Source of the DNA: Bacteroidota bacterium
GTDB taxonomy: Bacteria > Bacteroidota > Ignavibacteria > Ignavibacteriales > Ignavibacteriaceae
NCBI GenBank assembly: GCA_021815405.1
Contig: JAKAGV010000004.1
Span: 62,001 to 126,000 of the forward strand
Direction: 5' to 3'
DNA: 64,000 bases
The notes under the pieces are model-generated. The model had not been told where the DNA came from. It made no database searches and saw only the letters and a list, made by a program, of their open reading frames with translations. This document shows positions 8,215 to 17,238 of this stretch, one piece after another (position 1 is the stretch's first letter; every line of letters starts with the position of its first letter). A program made the position numbers and the translations under genes.

Positions 8215-10152
8215 ATGCTAACAAGAATAATTAAAAACTATACATTATATACAGGAGCATTTTTTGCCGCTTTATATTTTTATGAAGGCGGAATATCCCA
8301 AGTTAAAGGTTATGGATTTTATTATGCCGCATTTATGATCTCATGGGCGGCAGCAGTTATACTTACAAGGAAATTTAAGAACCGGGATGACTATCCTTTT
8401 ATTAGCAAACTGTACACATATACTATTTCATTTTTCTTAATGCTGGGCATTTTATCTTTTATAATATTCCAATTCAATCTAATCGGAGTTTCACGTTTCG
8501 TTATTCTTAGTTCATTGATATTATCCTTCTCTATTGAGATTTACAATTTGATTAGAAAAAATAAAAGCAGCACCAAATTGAAAAATATAGAACTTCGTTA
8601 TAGTTCAAAGGCATTTTCATTTGAAGTTGTATTATTCGGTATCGTTAATTTATTTATTATCTATAAGCTGGAAGGGAATTTTTTATTTAACATAGATAAT
8701 CTGACTCTTTTTGCAGGTTTATACTTAAGCTGGTTTTTAGGATCGCTGCTGGGATACCAATTCAATCCGGCATTTAGAAGAAAAGATTACTGGGCGTTTA
8801 AGTGGCGTTATATTAAGTCGTACATAATTATTTTAGCTCTGTCTTCCTTTATTGCTTTTTTATTGAGGTTAAATGTAGATGAGGTTGCTACGATTGTATA
8901 CGGAGTAATTCTTTATTCCGCGCTTTCGTTTATTGGTACTTCAGTAGGTTATTATATTTTGAAGCACAGATTAGTATCATTATCAATTGCAAATTTTCCC
9001 GTCAAAGGTATTTTCGGGGATATTCTGCTTAATGAAGACAATCCTATCCGGAGTTTTAATTACAGGATTTCGCATAATAATAGGAACAGTTCAGAAACAT
9101 CTGAATCAAAGTTTAAGAATTTTTCACTGCAAAGGTATCCTGAAGTTTATGAGTTTTTAGATAAAAGCATTGACTTGCGCTCTTTTGATTATGATTCCTC
9201 ATTAATTCTTAAGTCAAATAATGTTTCCAATATTGATTACTTACCGAACGGGGACATTAAATTTCTTTTGAACCTTGAGACAGTAAACCGAATACAAAAT
9301 ACAAATGAATTTCTCTCTGAAGTAAATAAGAAATTAGTAACAGGAGGAATCTACGCAGGACATTTTGAAACAAGCTACTTAAGGCATCAAAGCTTTCTAA
9401 AAAAATATCCATACTATTTCGGACAATTAATTTATTTTATTGATTTTATTCTGAACCGAGTTTTCCCAAAGCTAAGCTTCTCCAAACGAATATACTTTTG
9501 GCTTACAGGAGGAACTCAAAGAGTGATTACTCTTGCCGAAGGCTTAGGAAGGTTGTACTTCAGCGGGTTCGAAGTGCTTAACTTAAAAATATTAAACGGC
9601 ACAATGTTTTTTATAGTAAAGAAAATTAAAGAACCCATTAAAAATGTAATACCTTCCACCGGCTTAATTTTTAAGATGAGAAGGCTGGGAAAGGGAGGCA
9701 AGCCAATAGTAGTTTATAAATTTAGAACCATGCATGCTTACTCAGAATATTTGCAAGAATTTATCTATAAGAAATTTGATTTACAGGAGGGCGGTAAATT
9801 TAAAAATGATTTCCGTATAACATACTGGGGCGGCATACTAAGAAAATTATGGATAGACGAGCTGCCTATGATTTACAACCTAATAAAAGGCGACCTAAAG
9901 CTTGTCGGACCGCGACCATTAAGCCAGCATTATTTTAATTTATATAATGAAGAATTAAAGAAGAAAAGACTCCAATGCAAGCCCGGGCTAATTCCTCCGT
10001 TCTACGCTGATAATCCAAAGACTTTAGACGAGATTATGATATCAGAACAGAAGTATTTGATATCATACAGCAAAGATTATTTTATTACGGATGTAAAATA
10101 CTTTTTCCATTGCTTCCATAACATATTATTCAACGGGGCCAGAAGCAATTAG
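8215..10152 (+). CDS. Membrane-anchored bacterial sugar transferase (PF02397-type) with long N-terminal region
   Basis: The C-terminal ~165 residues carry the polyprenyl-phosphate sugar-1-phosphate transferase signatures: KPIVVYKFRTM, YWGGILRKLWIDELPM, NLIKGDLKLVGPRPL and KPGLIPPF. Such enzymes start lipid-linked glycan assembly. The first ~250 residues form about eight hydrophobic segments. Residues ~350-475 look like a degenerate SAM-methyltransferase tail (KLVTGGIYAGHFE, TLAEGLGRLYFSGFEVLN). The hydrophobic re-entrant helix that normally precedes the catalytic part is not obvious, as GLIFKMRRLGKGG follows soluble sequence. TTG 8197 and GTG 8200 are alternative starts; no ribosome binding site decides. 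It is probably the initiating transferase for the locus to its left. Confidence 0.85.
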   Translation: MLTRIIKNYTLYTGAFFAALYFYEGGISQVKGYGFYYAAFMISWAAAVILTRKFKNRDDYPFISKLYTYTISFFLMLGILSFIIFQFNLIGVSRFVILSSLILSFSIEIYNLIRKNKSSTKLKNIELRYSSKAFSFEVVLFGIVNLFIIYKLEGNFLFNIDNLTLFAGLYLSWFLGSLLGYQFNPAFRRKDYWAFKWRYIKSYIIILALSSFIAFLLRLNVDEVATIVYGVILYSALSFIGTSVGYYILKHRLVSLSIANFPVKGIFGDILLNEDNPIRSFNYRISHNNRNSSETSESKFKNFSLQRYPEVYEFLDKSIDLRSFDYDSSLILKSNNVSNIDYLPNGDIKFLLNLETVNRIQNTNEFLSEVNKKLVTGGIYAGHFETSYLRHQSFLKKYPYYFGQLIYFIDFILNRVFPKLSFSKRIYFWLTGGTQRVITLAEGLGRLYFSGFEVLNLKILNGTMFFIVKKIKEPIKNVIPSTGLIFKMRRLGKGGKPIVVYKFRTMHAYSEYLQEFIYKKFDLQEGGKFKNDFRITYWGGILRKLWIDELPMIYNLIKGDLKLVGPRPLSQHYFNLYNEELKKKRLQCKPGLIPPFYADNPKTLDEIMISEQKYLISYSKDYFITDVKYFFHCFHNILFNGARSN

Positions 10153-10157
10153 ATTAG

Positions 10158-10182
10158 CTGCTATTATTTAATAGTAGTTTTT
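10158..10182 (+). terminator. Intrinsic terminator after the sugar transferase
   Basis: The hairpin CTGCTATT-ATTT-AATAGTAG has one G-T wobble and is followed directly by five T residues. It lies 6 bp after the sugar transferase stop and before the convergent beta-helix gene, so it should end the polysaccharide operon. Confidence 0.65.
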
Positions 10183-10233
10183 AAATCATACATATCTTAG
10201 CTTACTTCACTCATCTGCAATTCGTAATATCAA

Positions 10234-12048
10234 TTATGGAGATTGCAGTGCCCCAATATACCAATAACCCGGCAATCGAGAATTCCCCAAAATATCGGTT
10301 GTGAAATATTGTGATAAATCCATTCCTTTTGTATTTCCTGAAATAACTTTATAACCTTCTATTGAATTCGTATCATATGGATTCGCAAGTATGACTGGAC
10401 CATTCAGTGAATGTTGATCAAATCCCATACCTTGCCATGTAGTCCATAATAAATCTACAGATTCAGTCCAATCATTCCATGCTCTATTCCTGCTGTACCA
10501 ATGATTATAATCTGATTGAAGATAATGAATTGTTGCAGGGTTAATAATTAATATTTCCTTAGAAGCTGAAACATCATTTATAATAATATTATTCTGAATG
10601 ATTAAAGTATCTAAATTTGAAAATAATAAGCAAGATGCTTTCTGACTTCCGTTTAGAATAGTATTATTAAATAATCTAACAGAAGTATTATAACCAGGGT
10701 TTCCTACAAAATTCAATCCATCCCAATCGGTAGTATTACCGCATACAATATTGTTATATATTAAAAATCTATTCGAAAAACATCCAGACATATAAATTGC
10801 AGAGCCGTTGTAAATTGCCGAAGGAACTACATCGTAAAAGAAATTACCGGCAATAACAGTCTGCAAGTTTTGTGTAGAACCTTCCTTATACCACTGCATA
10901 CAATCAATATGCCAGACGGTACCGTTTAATCCCCTAATATGAATCGTATTTCCGGTTATAGTATGACCGCCGCCGCCGAACTCAACATCAATTCCATCCT
11001 GATCATTCTGAGTAACTTCATTTACTGAATTTAAAAGCGTTTCAATATTATTATTTGTTACAGATATGCTAGTGTCTCCGTGTAAAAACAGTGGTGCGCA
11101 ATGCCCATCAGTTAAAAGATGGCAATTATCTACATAGCAATTACTAGAATTCAAGATTAACATATTATTACAGTATTTGTTATTATTATCGATCTCCCAT
11201 TGGACTGTAATACCAGACAGTTTAATATTACTGCAGCCATCAATTGTAAGAGAAGAGCTGTAATTATTTATCTCGCTTGCCGAATAGATAACCCTTCCAT
11301 TATGCCCCGGATCTTTTCCGGCAGTAATTGTAATGATGCCGACAGGACGAATATTTTTTATAAAGTCTTGAGGATAAATTACCGAATCAATTCCTCCGGA
11401 AATATATATTGTATCCCCGCCTTTAATTAAAGACCAATTTAATTTAGACAGTGCTGTTGCAGCATTAGCCCAGCTTGAACCAGAACCATTACCGGTTGCA
11501 TTTCTATCAACATAATAAGTATTTCCTGAAGTAATGAACTGAAGCTTAGGGTTAATCGAAGCACTCTCGGTTATTATACTTTGGATATAAGATTTCTTAA
11601 GATATCCCAGATTCAAATTTTCTCCAAGGTCTTCAATGTTAAAGCCAATAATGTTTGAATACCTGAGCGATAAATAAGCAATCTCCTTAGCCCAGGTTAT
11701 ATAATCCAATTCATATGGTTCCGAATAACTGCATGAAGTACAAACCGGTGGAGTTTTACTAGGTGGCATTAGCGATACGCAAACAATAATGCCGGAAATT
11801 TTTGCTTTAGGAAGAAATGTACTAAGATCTTCCCAATCGTTCGGATTTTTTATTTCATAATAATAAGTACTAACATTTGAAGCTTCCAATTTCGTAATCA
11901 ATGAATCGATATTAATATGTGAAGTATAATTTGTCCGTGCAGAAGCTGAACCGTAGAATAAAATAATTAAGAGGGTGAAAAGTGTACTTACCAAAGAACT
12001 TGTGAATGAATTTAATATTTTCAAAATCTTATGGCTGCATAATTTCAT
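10234..12048 (-). CDS. Secreted right-handed beta-helix protein with N-terminal TIM-barrel-like segment
   Basis: This protein of 604 residues has a hydrophobic signal segment at ~18-37. Residues ~50-170 (WAKEIAYLSLRYSNIIGFNIEDLGENL) resemble part of a glycoside-hydrolase-like barrel. After YYVDRNATGNGSGSSWANA the remainder is a parallel beta-helix: repeated short strands rich in Asn such as NNNIETLL, GNTIHI, NNIVCGN, NNTILNG, NNIIIND. This fold is typical of pectate-lyase-like enzymes, epimerases and phage-type depolymerases. The family end LPGYWYIGALQ is present, but no T9SS sorting domain. GAGGATTAAAAA precedes the ATG as a ribosome binding site. The neighbouring glycan locus suggests polysaccharide binding, lysis or epimerisation, which is inferred. 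Confidence 0.75.
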   Translation of the reverse strand: MKLCSHKILKILNSFTSSLVSTLFTLLIILFYGSASARTNYTSHINIDSLITKLEASNVSTYYYEIKNPNDWEDLSTFLPKAKISGIIVCVSLMPPSKTPPVCTSCSYSEPYELDYITWAKEIAYLSLRYSNIIGFNIEDLGENLNLGYLKKSYIQSIITESASINPKLQFITSGNTYYVDRNATGNGSGSSWANAATALSKLNWSLIKGGDTIYISGGIDSVIYPQDFIKNIRPVGIITITAGKDPGHNGRVIYSASEINNYSSSLTIDGCSNIKLSGITVQWEIDNNNKYCNNMLILNSSNCYVDNCHLLTDGHCAPLFLHGDTSISVTNNNIETLLNSVNEVTQNDQDGIDVEFGGGGHTITGNTIHIRGLNGTVWHIDCMQWYKEGSTQNLQTVIAGNFFYDVVPSAIYNGSAIYMSGCFSNRFLIYNNIVCGNTTDWDGLNFVGNPGYNTSVRLFNNTILNGSQKASCLLFSNLDTLIIQNNIIINDVSASKEILIINPATIHYLQSDYNHWYSRNRAWNDWTESVDLLWTTWQGMGFDQHSLNGPVILANPYDTNSIEGYKVISGNTKGMDLSQYFTTDILGNSRLPGYWYIGALQSP

Positions 12049-12129
12049 TTTTTAATCCTCAATAAGGGATGCAAATTTATAATAACATATAAAAAGTATT
12101 CTATGCTTTAAAGATAAATATATCATTTT

Positions 12130-12939
12130 TTATTTAAGTAGGATCATCTTTTTAATTGAAACATAATCACCGGACTGAAGACGATAGAAGTATATTCCGC
12201 TTGCAATTCCATCGGCTTTAAATTCAACATAATAATTACCTACATTTTGATATTCATTTACGAGTGTTTTGACTTTTTCCCCGAGTATGTTAAATACCGT
12301 AATGGTAACCAAATTACTCTTCGGCAAGGAATAATAAATTTTTGTGCTTGGATTAAATGGGTTAGGAAAGTTTTGACTTAGCCGGTACTTTTGAGGAATT
12401 AAATTAGAGTCTAGGTTAACTGAAGTAATGTTGCTTTTAAAAGTGAAATTATCAAAGTCATAATCAGTTAAGCTGCTGCTAGCTGATGAATCCAGCTTGA
12501 TTACGATCTTATTTATGTTGTTATAGTTCAATGTCAGAACTTTCCATAATGTAATTTTTGAAAACGAGTTAGAATATTTTAATGATGAATTACTCCATCC
12601 TTCTATTATAAGTCCTGCAGTACTGACCTCACTAACTTGGTATGCTGCTAAACTAATTAGACTTAGAGATTCTCCATTTGGTGTTAAAATAGTAATTCTA
12701 TCGGTTGCCGGCTGAAGAAATACATAATAAAGACTTACTGTGTTTATATTAAAATTGTATCCATAATTGGTATAAAACGATTCACTACTGGTAAATTTAA
12801 ATCCATTTGTAGTAAAACTTGAATCTAATTTTTGGTTACTGTTCCAGCCATTATTGCCAAAAGATATAACCTGCTGCCCTAGCACAGATGCAGTAATTAT
12901 TAGAAGCATGAAGAATATATTTATAATAAATAATTTCAA
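12130..12939 (-). CDS. Secreted protein with type IX secretion C-terminal sorting domain
   Basis: This protein of 269 residues has a signal peptide (KLFIINIFFMLLIITASVLG), a ~150-residue beta-rich domain of the kind seen in sugar-binding or PEP-CTERM-like extracellular modules, and a C-terminal ~85-residue Por/T9SS type A domain. The sorting domain is shown by QNFPNPFNPSTKIYYSLP, FNILGEKVKTLVNE, and GIYFYRLQSGD with the terminal KKMILLK. The start used is a TTG at 12939, because it supplies the basic n-region of the signal peptide. An ATG at 12909 would remove it. The protein should be exported through the outer membrane and anchored or released. It is transcribed in the same direction as the beta-helix gene and may be co-expressed with it. 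Confidence 0.8.
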   Translation of the reverse strand: MKLFIINIFFMLLIITASVLGQQVISFGNNGWNSNQKLDSSFTTNGFKFTSSESFYTNYGYNFNINTVSLYYVFLQPATDRITILTPNGESLSLISLAAYQVSEVSTAGLIIEGWSNSSLKYSNSFSKITLWKVLTLNYNNINKIVIKLDSSASSSLTDYDFDNFTFKSNITSVNLDSNLIPQKYRLSQNFPNPFNPSTKIYYSLPKSNLVTITVFNILGEKVKTLVNEYQNVGNYYVEFKADGIASGIYFYRLQSGDYVSIKKMILLK

Positions 12940-14040
12940 ATCGTAGACTGCATTTAATCAGTTAGTTATTATAATTTTCAGAATTTTATTAAAGAGAAAA
13001 TAAGTTAAAAATAATAAAAATATTTTAAGCAGGATTAGAAACAATAATTTTATAGACTTTCCTAAAATAATAATGAATATTTTCGATAACTTAAATATTT
13101 TTTTGCTTAAAGGATAATATAGTCTACGATTGACATTTAATTATGGCTCTTTGAAAGGGATGGTAACTCCTAAAATTATTATCTTGAAGTTATAAATATT
13201 ATTCTATTCTAATAAGATTTTAACGAAATTATCGATAATGAAGTAACTGTCAACTTTGTTTACCTCCAAGATTACTTATTAACTAAATTTATGCAATTGT
13301 AATGTTGAAATTGTTTCATCATCTAAAAACAACTTAAAGATAAAAATTCCGAAACAAGTTCGGAATGACAAATGAACCATTTTATTCGTTTTTAGCAACT
13401 TAAGTTGTAAATATTGTTTTATTATAAATTTATTGTAACTATTTGAAGGAACATGAAAAAAAACAATACTCTACTTTGTATTTTGCTTGTTAATAAGAGT
13501 ATCAGTTATAAAATCTCTGACGAAGCATGATGAATTTAATTGACAAATTTATTTTATCAGGTACTGCCATTTTGAAAAAGAAGAAAATTATTTTATTTAC
13601 TTTAAAAAGAAAATTCCTTATGTTAAAAGTAAATTAGTTGAATATATTTTATCAAACGGTAGATTAAAACCGGTGTTCTAGAGGAAAGCTAAACGGCTTA
13701 CTTCATATTGAGAAATTTTAGATGCTCTTACTCTTCAGGCTTCAGGAATATGCCTTTAGCGTAATTATAACCGGATTGTTCTGGTTAGGGGGAAGTTTAA
13801 GTTGCAGTGTTACTATAAAATATTAAAATCAGGGTGAGCAATTCGATTTGCTAGAGAAATCTTTTATGATTTAATTTTTTCAATATTCTTTATTGAATTA
13901 TGGAGAATTACTCTATTTACCTTTATGTTACCAAGTGTTAAAAACGAAACATAAAAATGTTCCGTTAATAGAAAAATCTGAAGTTAATTAGCGGCTTATA
14001 GCCGAGGTGTACTTTAGCTAAATTAAAAAAGGAGTGAAAT
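12940..14040. other. Long intergenic region (1.1 kb) with one degraded repeat and no supported gene
   Basis: An 11-bp perfect inverted repeat AATCGTAGACT/AGTCTACGATT has arms at 12939-12949 and 13121-13131, just upstream of the minus-strand sorting-domain gene. Repeat copy R4 lies at 13280-13408. Between 13440 and 13960 only short frames exist, the longest being a Lys-rich frame of about 36 codons near 13528. A small hairpin CGGCT-TAT-AGCCG lies at 13992-14004, ahead of the strong AAGGAG ribosome binding site of the next gene. The stretch looks like decayed sequence that also holds two divergent promoters. Confidence 0.5.
13280..13408. repeat. MITE-like nested palindrome, copy R4 (subfamily B, degraded)
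   Basis: It has the same layout and orientation as R1: TAACTAAATTTATGCAATTG at the left, CAACTTAAGTTG at the right. One inner hairpin is intact (ATTCCGAAACAAGTTCGGAAT), while the other has lost pairing (GTTGAAATTGTTTCATC). Substitutions across the element mark it as the oldest copy in the window. Confidence 0.75.
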
Positions 14041-15339
14041 ATGAAAAAGGTATTCTTTGTTTGGGCTCTGATACTTGCTTTCGGTTTTATACAAACCTCG
14101 CAAGGTCAATTTTTAGATGAACTGAAAAAGAAAGCTGAGGAGAAAGTTAAAAAGGAAGGAGAGAAAAGAGCAAAGGATAAAATTGATAAAGGGGTAGAGA
14201 AAGGTTATGATGAAGTTGAAAAGCAATTAACAGGCGGTGATCAGAAAAAGAAAGAGGGAGAAGCAAAGGTGCAGGACAAACAGCAGAATATTACTACCCC
14301 ACAATCAAAAGAAAATGAAACAAATATTCAGGCAGTTATTAATTCAAAATATGATTTTATTCCTGGCGAGAAGGTAATCTTTTTCGATGATTTCAGTCAA
14401 GATGCTGTAGGTGACTTTCCTGCACTTTGGAATACAAACGGATCGGCAGAAGTGGTGACAACGAATTTATCTCCAGGGCATTGGATGAGATTTATTTGCC
14501 GCGAATGTATATGGACAGATGCATTAATTCAATTACCAGATAATTATACTATTGAATATGATTTTATTCCGATACAAGGAAAGGATAAAAGAATGGATGG
14601 CTGGCACATGCGCCTTATGCAGGCGAAGAATATTCGTGCATGGGATCCCGGAACTGCTCCAGGTCAAGGAGGATTTCAATTGAAAGTTGAGTCCTTTGGC
14701 AGACCAAGTTATAATTCGTGGTTTAATAAGAAAGACTGCGGCCCAGCAGGTTTAAGTGGTTATATTGATGATAAAACTTTATATCAAAAAGAAAATCAAA
14801 AATACCACATTGCCATCTGGGTACAGAAATCAAGGATACGTTTGTATCAGGATCAAAACAAATTGTTCGACCTTCCAAAAGGGCTACCCACCGATTGTAT
14901 AAAGATTGACAGACTTAGATTCGAAGATGGCGCAGGAATGGTGAGTAATATACGTATAGCAGTTGGAGCTCCGGATATGCGAAGTAAGCTGCTTACCGAT
15001 GGAAAGCTGATTAGCTATGGAATTTACTTTGATGTAAACAAAGATGTAGTAAAGCCTGAATCATATCCTTCAATTAAGGAGATTGCCGCAATACTAAAAG
15101 ATAATCCTAACGTAAAAATTAAAATAGTCGGTCATACTGATTCAGACGGCGACGATAAGTCCAATCTTGATTTATCAAAGCGGCGCGCAGCTGCAGTAAA
15201 AAATGCATTAACAAATGATTTCAGCATAGAAGCAGCGCGAATAGAAACAGATGGAAAAGGCGAAATAGAACCGGTTGCGCCAAATGATAATGCAACGAAT
15301 AAAGCGCTCAACCGGAGAGTTGAGTTTATAAAACTATAA
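14041..15339 (+). CDS. OmpA-family lipid/peptidoglycan-anchoring envelope protein with LamG-like middle domain
   Basis: This protein of 432 residues has a signal peptide (cleavage after QTSQGQ) and a Lys/Glu-rich, probably helical region at ~25-95. A beta-sandwich-like domain at ~110-310 opens with VIFFDDFSQDAVGDFP and resembles concanavalin/LamG-type modules. The C-terminal OmpA domain lies at ~325-432, with KIKIVGHTDSDGDDKSN, LSKRRAAAVKNAL and NRRVEFIKL, which binds peptidoglycan in known OmpA proteins. A strong AAGGAG precedes the ATG. It is the first of six consecutive genes whose products all have signal peptides. The middle domain may bind a glycan or mediate assembly; that is inference. 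Confidence 0.85.
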   Translation: MKKVFFVWALILAFGFIQTSQGQFLDELKKKAEEKVKKEGEKRAKDKIDKGVEKGYDEVEKQLTGGDQKKKEGEAKVQDKQQNITTPQSKENETNIQAVINSKYDFIPGEKVIFFDDFSQDAVGDFPALWNTNGSAEVVTTNLSPGHWMRFICRECIWTDALIQLPDNYTIEYDFIPIQGKDKRMDGWHMRLMQAKNIRAWDPGTAPGQGGFQLKVESFGRPSYNSWFNKKDCGPAGLSGYIDDKTLYQKENQKYHIAIWVQKSRIRLYQDQNKLFDLPKGLPTDCIKIDRLRFEDGAGMVSNIRIAVGAPDMRSKLLTDGKLISYGIYFDVNKDVVKPESYPSIKEIAAILKDNPNVKIKIVGHTDSDGDDKSNLDLSKRRAAAVKNALTNDFSIEAARIETDGKGEIEPVAPNDNATNKALNRRVEFIKL

Positions 15340-15373
15340 TTAAACATCAATTAATTTTTTAAGGGTGAATAAT

Positions 15374-16360
15374 ATGAAAAAGCTGGGCACTGTAATAATT
15401 TGTCTTTTTGTTACATCATTAGTCTACTGCCAAGTGCAGCCGGAAGCATATCTAAGCCAAATTCCTAATTTGCCGGATAACATATGTTCAATGACTAGAG
15501 CAGCAAAAGTAGAGTATCTAAAAAATTTGGACAGTCTTCATTCAAATTTAACAATTGAAATAGAAAGTCGTAAAAAAACAGTAGAAGAAAATTATGATAA
15601 TTCAGAAGACCAGATGAAACAAAACATAGCAAAACAATATGGATTATCCGAATCAGACATGAATAAGCTTGAAAAAGATGAGATGTCAGAAGAAGAAAAA
15701 CAAGCTATGATAAATAAAGCTTTGCAACAGAAAGCTAATTTATCTATTGATGAAATTAAGAATCTAAAAAAGATGAGCAAAGAAGGTCAGAAAGCATGGG
15801 CTGAGGCGTATTCAACCGAACAGATGGCAAAAGTTCAAGCTGATCCGGAAGCTGCCAAGAAAGATCAAAATACAAATATGCAGAGATATGAACTAGCTAA
15901 GGAACAAAGCTTAATCATGCAAAGGCTAAAAGCAGTAGGCGATAAATATATGGAGAAAATGCGTGAGTTGGATAAACTTGACTCAGTAGCAACAAAAGAG
16001 CGTGATGAAAAGCGTAAACCATTAATGGACAAAATTGAGGCAACTGGATTTGAAACAAATATAGTTGAAGAAGTTAGAGGAATTGAAAGAAATTATTGTA
16101 ACAAACTTACGCCCCATTATCTTAAAATTATTGAAGACAGATATACTGATCTCAAAAAATTGATGCCGGATTATTACAGGCTGGAAGAAGTGAATGCGAA
16201 ACTAAATCAGATAACCACTGGGATTAAAAAAGATTTATCATCACCCGGTTTAATAGCTCTTGAAGCAGTTGATGAGTATGTAATATTATTGGAATCTGCT
16301 TTTAAATATTCGAATTATACATTCCCTGACGATTATGTTTTTATCGAAGGTGGTGATTAA
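15374..16360 (+). CDS. Secreted coiled-coil protein of unknown function
   Basis: This protein of 328 residues is read from the ATG at 15374, which follows an AAGGGTGAATA ribosome binding site; a GTG nine bases earlier is less likely. The signal peptide ends near VTSLVYCQ. The mature part is almost wholly helical and charged, with long Lys/Glu/Gln stretches (EEEKQAMINKALQQK, LKAVGDKYMEKMRELDKLDS) suggesting coiled coil over most of residues 50-250. A periplasmic structural or scaffolding role is possible. No family was recognised. It lies 34 bp after the OmpA gene and 5 bp before the next gene, so it is almost certainly co-transcribed with them. Confidence 0.7.
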   Translation: MKKLGTVIICLFVTSLVYCQVQPEAYLSQIPNLPDNICSMTRAAKVEYLKNLDSLHSNLTIEIESRKKTVEENYDNSEDQMKQNIAKQYGLSESDMNKLEKDEMSEEEKQAMINKALQQKANLSIDEIKNLKKMSKEGQKAWAEAYSTEQMAKVQADPEAAKKDQNTNMQRYELAKEQSLIMQRLKAVGDKYMEKMRELDKLDSVATKERDEKRKPLMDKIEATGFETNIVEEVRGIERNYCNKLTPHYLKIIEDRYTDLKKLMPDYYRLEEVNAKLNQITTGIKKDLSSPGLIALEAVDEYVILLESAFKYSNYTFPDDYVFIEGGD

Positions 16361-16365
16361 ACATC

Positions 16366-17238
16366 ATGAAATATTTTCATTTATGTGTAATTCTTTTATT
16401 TGCAATAACTGGCGCTTCTGCGCAAAAAATGGATGCAAACCAGATAAGGCAGAAGATGGCGGAGATAAGACGAAACACTAATTGGGATAATGCCCAAGAG
16501 GCAAAGAAAGCTAACGAGAAAATAAGAGAACTATCAAAGCAGTTGATGCTGTCGGGAAAAAACAATAATCCTTCTAATGATCAGCAAGTTCAAGAACAAA
16601 TGGAGGAAGGTGCGGAATACAAATCAAAACTATTTAAGCAAATGTGGGAAATTGCAAAAAAAGGAGAAAACGCAGATGTGCTGCTTGCTGAGCCTTTACG
16701 TGAAGAGATTATAGAAGATTTTAAAGACGATGAATCTCCGAAGATTAAAAATGCGGATTACTTTAATGAGATGACAATGCTCTGTATTGATATGTCGTTG
16801 AAAACAGTTCAACGTACAATTGATCAGATGAGTCAATATAAATCAATTAAAACTCTTGTAATAACCGGCGGTCAATTCGGAGCGCCGGTTAATCTTGACG
16901 ATTTATTATACCGTGCAAGAAATTATCCGTTAGAGGAATTATATATAATAAATTTTAAGAACTTTGTAACAGCTATACCGCAAAATGTCGGCAATTTTAA
17001 AAGATTAAATCTTCTTTCACTTGTAAATAATGATATAAAAAAATTACCTGTTGATATTGAAAATCTTAATTTGTTAAAAAAGCTATATGCCGATATCAAT
17101 CCAATTACAACGGCACTGCCAGTAGTTGGAAAGCTTAAGCATCTCGAGATATTAGGAATTAGTAAAACTAAAATTTCTAAGGCAGAGACAGACAAGTTAA
17201 AACAATTATTACCTAACTGTAAAATAGAAACACAATGA
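16366..17238 (+). CDS. Secreted protein with leucine-rich-repeat-like C-terminus
   Basis: This protein of 290 residues has a signal peptide ending near FAITGASAQ. Residues ~25-130 are helical and charged. From ~150 onward, repeated strands with spaced Leu/Ile/Asn resemble leucine-rich repeats: LEELYIINFKNFVTAIP, LNLLSLVNNDIKKLP, LLKKLYADINPI, LEILGISKTKIS. LRR proteins bind other proteins, so this may be an interaction partner within the six-gene secreted set. The start follows the previous stop by 5 bp, and the stop overlaps the ATG of the next gene (ATGA). No exact family is claimed. Confidence 0.7.
   Translation: MKYFHLCVILLFAITGASAQKMDANQIRQKMAEIRRNTNWDNAQEAKKANEKIRELSKQLMLSGKNNNPSNDQQVQEQMEEGAEYKSKLFKQMWEIAKKGENADVLLAEPLREEIIEDFKDDESPKIKNADYFNEMTMLCIDMSLKTVQRTIDQMSQYKSIKTLVITGGQFGAPVNLDDLLYRARNYPLEELYIINFKNFVTAIPQNVGNFKRLNLLSLVNNDIKKLPVDIENLNLLKKLYADINPITTALPVVGKLKHLEILGISKTKISKAETDKLKQLLPNCKIETQ

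Noticed and set aside
13528-13640. Lys-rich frame of about 36 codons in the long intergenic gap
   Set aside because: Low complexity, no ribosome binding site and no family resemblance.
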